Shown piece after piece: positions 59,328-64,000 of a stretch of DNA of 64,000 nucleotides. The notes beneath the pieces are model-generated. The model saw only the letters and a list, made by a program, of their open reading frames with translations, did not search any database and was not told where the DNA came from. Source of the stretch: Grifola frondosa (Eukaryota > Basidiomycota > Agaricomycetes > Polyporales > Grifolaceae). The position numbers were made by a program, and so were the translations under genes. The DNA is taken from positions 1,984,001 to 2,048,000 of the forward strand of contig LUGG01000002.1 of NCBI GenBank assembly GCA_001683735.1, in the 5' to 3' direction. Position 1 is the first letter of the stretch, and each line of letters opens with the position of its first letter.

Positions 59328-59665
59328 TGAACTCACAAAATATTTATATCGGTCCACGCATCTCGACACATCGAAAACTGTTAGTGGAGGTTATCTTGTG
59401 GGCAGGGGCCATAATTTTTAGACGGCGTTTTGCTCCCCATCGTGGTACAAGGCTGGACGGGATAGGACAAGGTTGTCACGGAATGATAAGGGTCACTGGA
59501 GTGACGCACAGTCTGTGACGACACGCTGACACAGCGGCGCAGTGAGGCGGAGTTGGCGAGTTGCCCAGTGTCCACTCCTTCAGCTAGCCTTCACCGTATC
59601 CCGTTCACGTCTCGCTAGTCGAAGTCTCTCCTTAGACAGCACAAGCTCCGGCACACACTAACGGC

Positions 59666-60163
59666 ATGGCTTCTGCATACTACGAATTCTATCGGGGCTC
59701 CTCGTGCGTACCAGCGTCTGCGCATATCTCTGGCTGCTGACCACGGTCCCTGGCCCAGCATCGGGATGGCGCTCACAGACTCGCTTGACGAGCTCATCAC
59801 GAGCGGCGCGATCACGCCACAGCTGGCGATGAAGGTGTTGCAGCAGGTTCTTATCCCCCGCTCCACCCGTCGTGTGACTAACCGAATCGCGGCGCAGTTC
59901 GATAAGTCCCGCGGACACGATGACGAAGGCGGTGAAGACTAAGACGACGCTGAAGGTGCGTGCCTGTGTGGCTGCGGCGGGTGGGCGGTCTGGCTGATGG
60001 CGCACAGGGGCACTTGCACACATACCGCCTGTGCGACGACGTGTGGACGTTCATCGTGAAGAACCCCTCGTTCAAGATGGAGTCGAACGAGATGGTCACC
60101 GCACCCAAGATCAAGATCGTTGCGTGCAAGAACGGCGACTCCATCGAGAATTTGAAGAAGTGA
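59666..60163 (+). CDS. TOA2: Transcription initiation factor IIA small (gamma) subunit
   Basis: Four exons: 59666-59703, 59759-59846, 59898-59955 and 60008-60163, giving about 112 residues, the standard TOA2 length. N-terminal four-helix part: [46 protein letters not shown]. The C-terminal beta-barrel part is nearly invariant: [45 protein letters not shown] binds TBP-T ATA-box DNA complexes and stabilises them against repressors in the nucleus. In exon 3 the frame needs one base fewer in the ccc at 59908-59910 to read [15 protein letters not shown], and without it a stop follows, so this is an indel in the assembly. A truncated duplicate lies at 56530. Confidence 0.95.
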
Positions 60164-62597
60164 GCGGCGGCGGGGCTGGGTGGCGGTGGCGTGCGGTATT
60201 GTATCCTCTTGTACTACTCCTTGGCACCCTTCACTGCCTGATCTCTAGTATATCTGCATGTACTTATAGAAAAGCGCTCTAGACGCGTACTCGCTCTGGC
60301 ACGGACTCTGCAATCAGTAATTTGGAACTTGGCTGTCAGCTGGTTGTGACGTCCGGGACGGATTCCCTATCGTGCTATGCGCCGTCCGAGATCTGCTAAC
60401 CGCCACCTCCGCCACTCGCCACAATCAGAATGGAAGATACGCTCCCCCGGGTGCGCGCCGCAGACTAGCTTGACGTGTCCCGTCCGCTCCCGTGGAATGG
60501 GGAATGATAACCAGACGAGTCGGCGGCGAAAGATTGATGCTGGTATGCTAAAGTCACCGTGTAAGACTTGCTTGATAGGGGCCTCCTCCCGCGCAGCTTG
60601 CGTGTCGGTACCACCAGGTGCTTGAGCATGGACTTATCAGCATAGCCGGATGTCAGACCTAGCGTCGACAGATCATGGGGTGGCGCGTGGCAGGCTATCA
60701 TATTCACGAGTCCAACACGCCGCGCCGGTAGTGAAGACCTGGACTTCCTAACTAGTTAAGTGCGCTTCCGTGCTCTAAAGTCGGAATGTGCTAATTGTGG
60801 AGTAGATGGATTGGTCAAAGTGCTGAGCAGTTTACAGTTGCTCGCCGGGCGAATCGGGCTGAGGGCAGAGCACAGCAGGTATCTGCGCAGAACATACCGG
60901 TGAGTGAGACATCATTTCGATGAGACAAGACATACCTCATGTACGTTGCGTGCGCCATGCTCTAAAGGCGATGTAGTGAATCCCGTGACTCAATGGACAA
61001 CAGACGAAAGCTGGTTTCTTAAACCCGTAACCGTCTTCGCAGAGACGCCATCGGCGGTGGATGTTCTGCGGCGACAAGACGAGGATAGCAAGTCGTTTAT
61101 TATTCTGAATCCAGAAGCGCGGAGGCACTCGAAGACTCGCACGCGTGACCTGTCGCGTCTCAGAACGCGCGACGCGTTTGGTCCTCCGATCCCTGTCGAG
61201 TGGAACGTAACGATTCTCACTGCTACGATGTTCACATGTGCAGGCGAGTGTGCAAGTGCCGACCGCTGATCTTCTTCGAAGAGCTTATCTTTGGGGTGGA
61301 GAGGACGTGAATGAATCTCTCACTCCATGTCCGATCTCAATAATACTGCTGATGAAGGTCCGTGCACTCGAATAAGAAACGGGGATCACATCTTTGGTGC
61401 GTTTCACGACCAGATTAACTGGTATTGGCCTGATCTATATGAACGCTATTCCACTCATGACCTCGAGATGAAATCCTGCGCTTATTATAGCTCGACGTAT
61501 CAATTCGTATCTGTTTACCAATGCTCCGATTACGGACGAGCAGACTCTCCCATCTATGTCAACTCGTCGCCGTGCGCGTGGATATGCTCTCGAGTCCCCA
61601 TCCGTACCGCACTATTGCCGTGGCAATCATTGGAGGTAAGAGTCGATGTGATGCCACCGTCAACCTCCGTGGCTGGACCTGTCATGGACATATCGTACTG
61701 CAGGAATGCTGATCCTGCCGTCGCGGAGCCCAAGCCCTAGTCGATAAATTAAGGCGAGTAGCTTACCCATTCGGCGCGACGGCAGACCGCAGTGCGCGTG
61801 TCGAAGTCGAAGATCACGGCATTGGAAATTGAAACATCAGAGAAGCTAACAACAAACTTGGCGTCGTTGGACAGTTGCTGTTTGTAAACGCTGTGGGCAG
61901 CTAAAGATATTCTGAAGTTGAGGCTGGACGAGTCTGGAGGAGAGGGAGACTTGTCAGGACTTGTCGTGCTGCATCTGGAATCTTTGAATCTGGATCTTGT
62001 GATTATGGGGAAGAGACAAGCGAGGGCGTCTATCAGCGAAAATGATATGACGCGGGGGGACTGGAGTTGGCCGAAAGTGTCCGCTGCGGGGGTAGCGCGG
62101 ACTCTGCCGATATCTCGAAGCTGCCCTTTGGCCCAAGCTTTGCCCTGTCGTAAAGCTGTCGTAGTATATAACCCACCCTGTAGAAATGCAGCTATCCGCT
62201 CGCCCATGCTCCAAAGAATCTGATTTTTCACCCAAGAGTTTCTCAAAGATGCCCGTTCGCGTTGAATCACATGCGGAACTTGGCGAGATCAATGCGGCGA
62301 GTGGCAAGCGGGGTAATAAACTCGAGTAAGTGCGCCATGATAAGTCTCCGGCCTCTTGCCTCTCTAGCTTTCAGCTTCTCTTCACATTACATACTCTAAC
62401 ATCTTGGCGCCCCGCCTATATCAGCTCCTCTGTAACGTGGACCACGACAACCCTCTTCCTCGCTCTCGTCGTCGCGACCGTCCCAGTTCTATCGCACTAG
62501 CCACCCCACAGTCAAGTCTCGAGATACCCCCGTTTCGTCGAGCAATCCACACCTGGTCCGTCCTGCGACATCTATTCACCGCGCGAACATCTCGTCC
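60164..62597. other. Mostly unassigned segment with two opposed open frames
   Basis: A plus-strand ATG frame at 61327-61740 (137 codons; INWYWPDLYERYSTHDLEMK, several Tyr and Cys) and a minus-strand frame at 61749-62270 (up to 173 codons; SFSDVSISNAVIFDFDTRTA) have protein-like composition and may be exons of unidentified genes. Neither shows a domain that I recognise, and splice partners were not convincing. The region 60.3-61.2 kb shows nothing firm. Confidence 0.3.
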
Positions 62598-64000
62598 ATG
62601 CAATCCGACAGTTCTCTGAAAAAGCCCTCACTGCAATGGGACTGGGATATTGAACATGAGGACAGGAGGGAAGAGGCCAGGGCCGACGCCGCCATACACG
62701 GCGCACACCCCTTCCAAGTGGACAGAAAGCTGCTTAAAGATATAGTACACGAGCACATGGGTGCCGAGGTCGCGCGCATCAAGTTCCTTGGTGCAGGTGC
62801 GTTCCCTTTCGTCTTCGGACCACTATTCGTGTAATTGATCCAATGCGTCTGCAGGCACATTCCATAAAGTGAGTGTAGATACATGTACCCTCCCTTCCCT
62901 CAAGTTCCTGTGTCGGTATCCGCCCGCCTTTCTCTATGCTCTGGGTCTACAGCACTCCTTTCATTGCCTTGGCTGTGTCTCCCTATCAGGCGGGCGGCGC
63001 TTGCCAGAGTCCTGGTTGCGCAGCCTGCCATGGGTTGTGACTCTTTCACGGCGTTAGGACGTCGGTGCCTTCATGACTGAGCTGATATCAATCAGCATCG
63101 GACGGCGACTGCAATGATGTATCACACGCGATAAAGTGTGCTATTGTACGCAGCTCAGCAGCGACGCCGCTGCTTCCGATCTGCTGCCGCACTGACTTTG
63201 CTCGGTCGCATGGAGCGCGGCTGTCCGAGAACCCGAATCTCGAAAATCACAGGCAACTTATTCCCTATTGCCTAGTGCTCCATGCTTTCACCGATAACAC
63301 CTATCGAGCTATCTCTGCATATGCTGATCAATTGCTGTTCATCAGGGATACTCATCACATTAGTTAATGGCCGCGAAGTTGTCGCCCGTGTCGCCCGCCG
63401 CTTCATGCCCCGTCTCAAAACCGAGTCCGAAGTCGCTACCATGCGATATTTACGCGAACGCACTGCTATTCCCGTCCCCACCGTCTATCATTATGATTCG
63501 AACCCATATAACCGATTAGGTGGCGAGTACATCTTGATGTCTAAGGTCAGTGGCCACAGCATCGTATGTTCTGCATCGTACTTACGCGTCAGCATTTTGC
63601 AGGCCACAGGCATACCGCTTTCGAAAGTGTTCCATTCGATGCCACACAATACCCTCATCGCCCTCACGGACAAGATCGCGTCGCTCATCATCCCCATTTT
63701 CGCACATCGCTTCCCCCAGATCGGCTCCTTATACGACGGGCCCGACCCGAACCCGCTCAACAACGCGTCACCATCCCCACGCCCACCCCAACCTCGCACA
63801 TCCAGCACCTGAACTTGTCCATCGCAGACTCGAAGCTCGAATCACAAGCCGGTGGCGTCGGAGCGAGCGCGAGCGCCGCCGCGTCGCAGTTCCACATCGG
63901 GCCCATCATCTCGTGGCCATTCTTCGGCTCGAACCGTGGGCGCTCGCGCACCCGGGTGAGCTGAACCGTGGTCCGTGGCGCTCGGCGCACGAGTACCTCG
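62598..64000 (+). CDS. AIM9/APH-type phosphotransferase-like protein (5' part, runs off the window)
   Basis: ATG 62598 opens MQSDSSLKKPSLQWDWDIEH. Exon 1 ends at 62796 (KFLGAG), a 14-nt exon at 62855-62868 supplies GTFHK, and after a long intron coding resumes near 63346 with ITLVNGREVVARVARRFMPR, LKTESEVATMRYLRE, IPVPTVYHYDSNPYNRLGGE, then past a short intron GIPLSKVFHSMPHNTLIALT, FAHRFPQIGSLYDGPDPN and GPIISWPFFGSNRG. FLGAGTFHK acts as the nucleotide loop, V-A-R the ATP-binding position, and the Glu of TESEVA the paired helix residue of the APH/kinase-like fold. Fungal members include AIM9, found in mitochondria. One base appears missing at the 14-nt exon's donor, another near 63768 and another near 63940. 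The 3' half, including the catalytic loop, lies beyond 64000. Confidence 0.8.

Larger units (their letters stand above)
56759..59786. repeat. Tandem segmental duplication, unit B
   Basis: The second unit, in direct orientation to unit A and about 110 bp after it. It is roughly 200-300 bp longer because of an extra segment near 59025-59335, just after the shared ccgccacagaa, that unit A lacks. It contains membrane-protein copy 2 and continues into the complete TFIIA-gamma gene, so B (or its ancestor) is the likely source. Confidence 0.8.

Overview
The window is nuclear DNA of a filamentous basidiomycete, most likely an Agaricomycete and perhaps Polyporales. Genes are split by many short GT-AG introns of about 45-60 bp. 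The conserved proteins (MLH1, RPN1, PAG1/TAO3, a PTEN-type phosphatase, TFIIA-gamma) read like Agaricomycete orthologues. Several basidiomycete-specific families are also present: tandem 7TM-like membrane proteins, a lineage-specific C2H2 zinc-finger family, and a transposon-associated protein with GDGTTH and HKELNSVKGGN motifs. The order-level placement is an impression from protein resemblance, not a computed result.

Layout. 0-8 kb: three minus-strand C2H2 zinc-finger paralogues in gene-poor DNA. 9.9-27 kb: a conserved gene block holding an uncharacterised basidiomycete protein (-), MLH1 (+), the very large cell-morphogenesis protein PAG1/TAO3/Furry (-) and, divergent from it, a PTEN/TEP1 lipid phosphatase (+). 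27.8-36.4 kb: a putative G-protein-coupled receptor (+), a small two-CBS-domain protein (-), the 26S proteasome subunit RPN1 (+) and a LYC1-like GNAT acetyltransferase (+). 36-46 kb: gene-poor and repeat-bearing, with a fourth zinc-finger paralogue (+), a 292-bp inverted-repeat element, and a transposase-like gene interrupted by a 213-bp inverted-repeat element. 47-52 kb: two tandem amidase-signature genes (-). 52.8-60.2 kb: a conserved small protein, then an old 2.8-3.0 kb tandem duplication. Each duplicated unit carries a membrane-protein gene plus the promoter and 5' end of the TFIIA-gamma gene; only the second unit retains the full TFIIA gene. 62.6-64 kb: the 5' part of an AIM9/APH-type kinase-like gene running off the window.

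Most conserved coding regions need single-base frame corrections, about 25-30 in total. Nearly always this means one base missing at or beside a short homopolymer, while the protein sequence on both sides stays intact. This looks like residual assembly error rather than pseudogenisation, and it affects almost every gene model here; MLH1 is an exception, reading cleanly through 14 exons. Coordinates below therefore give whole-gene spans (start codon to stop codon, introns included), with frame breaks noted.

Functionally the window mixes housekeeping (mismatch repair, proteasome, basal transcription, morphogenesis, phosphoinositide signalling) with accessory, fast-evolving families (zinc fingers, membrane proteins, amidases, transposon proteins). 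I saw no operon-like organisation, gene cluster for a natural product, CRISPR array, rRNA, convincing tRNA or viral gene.
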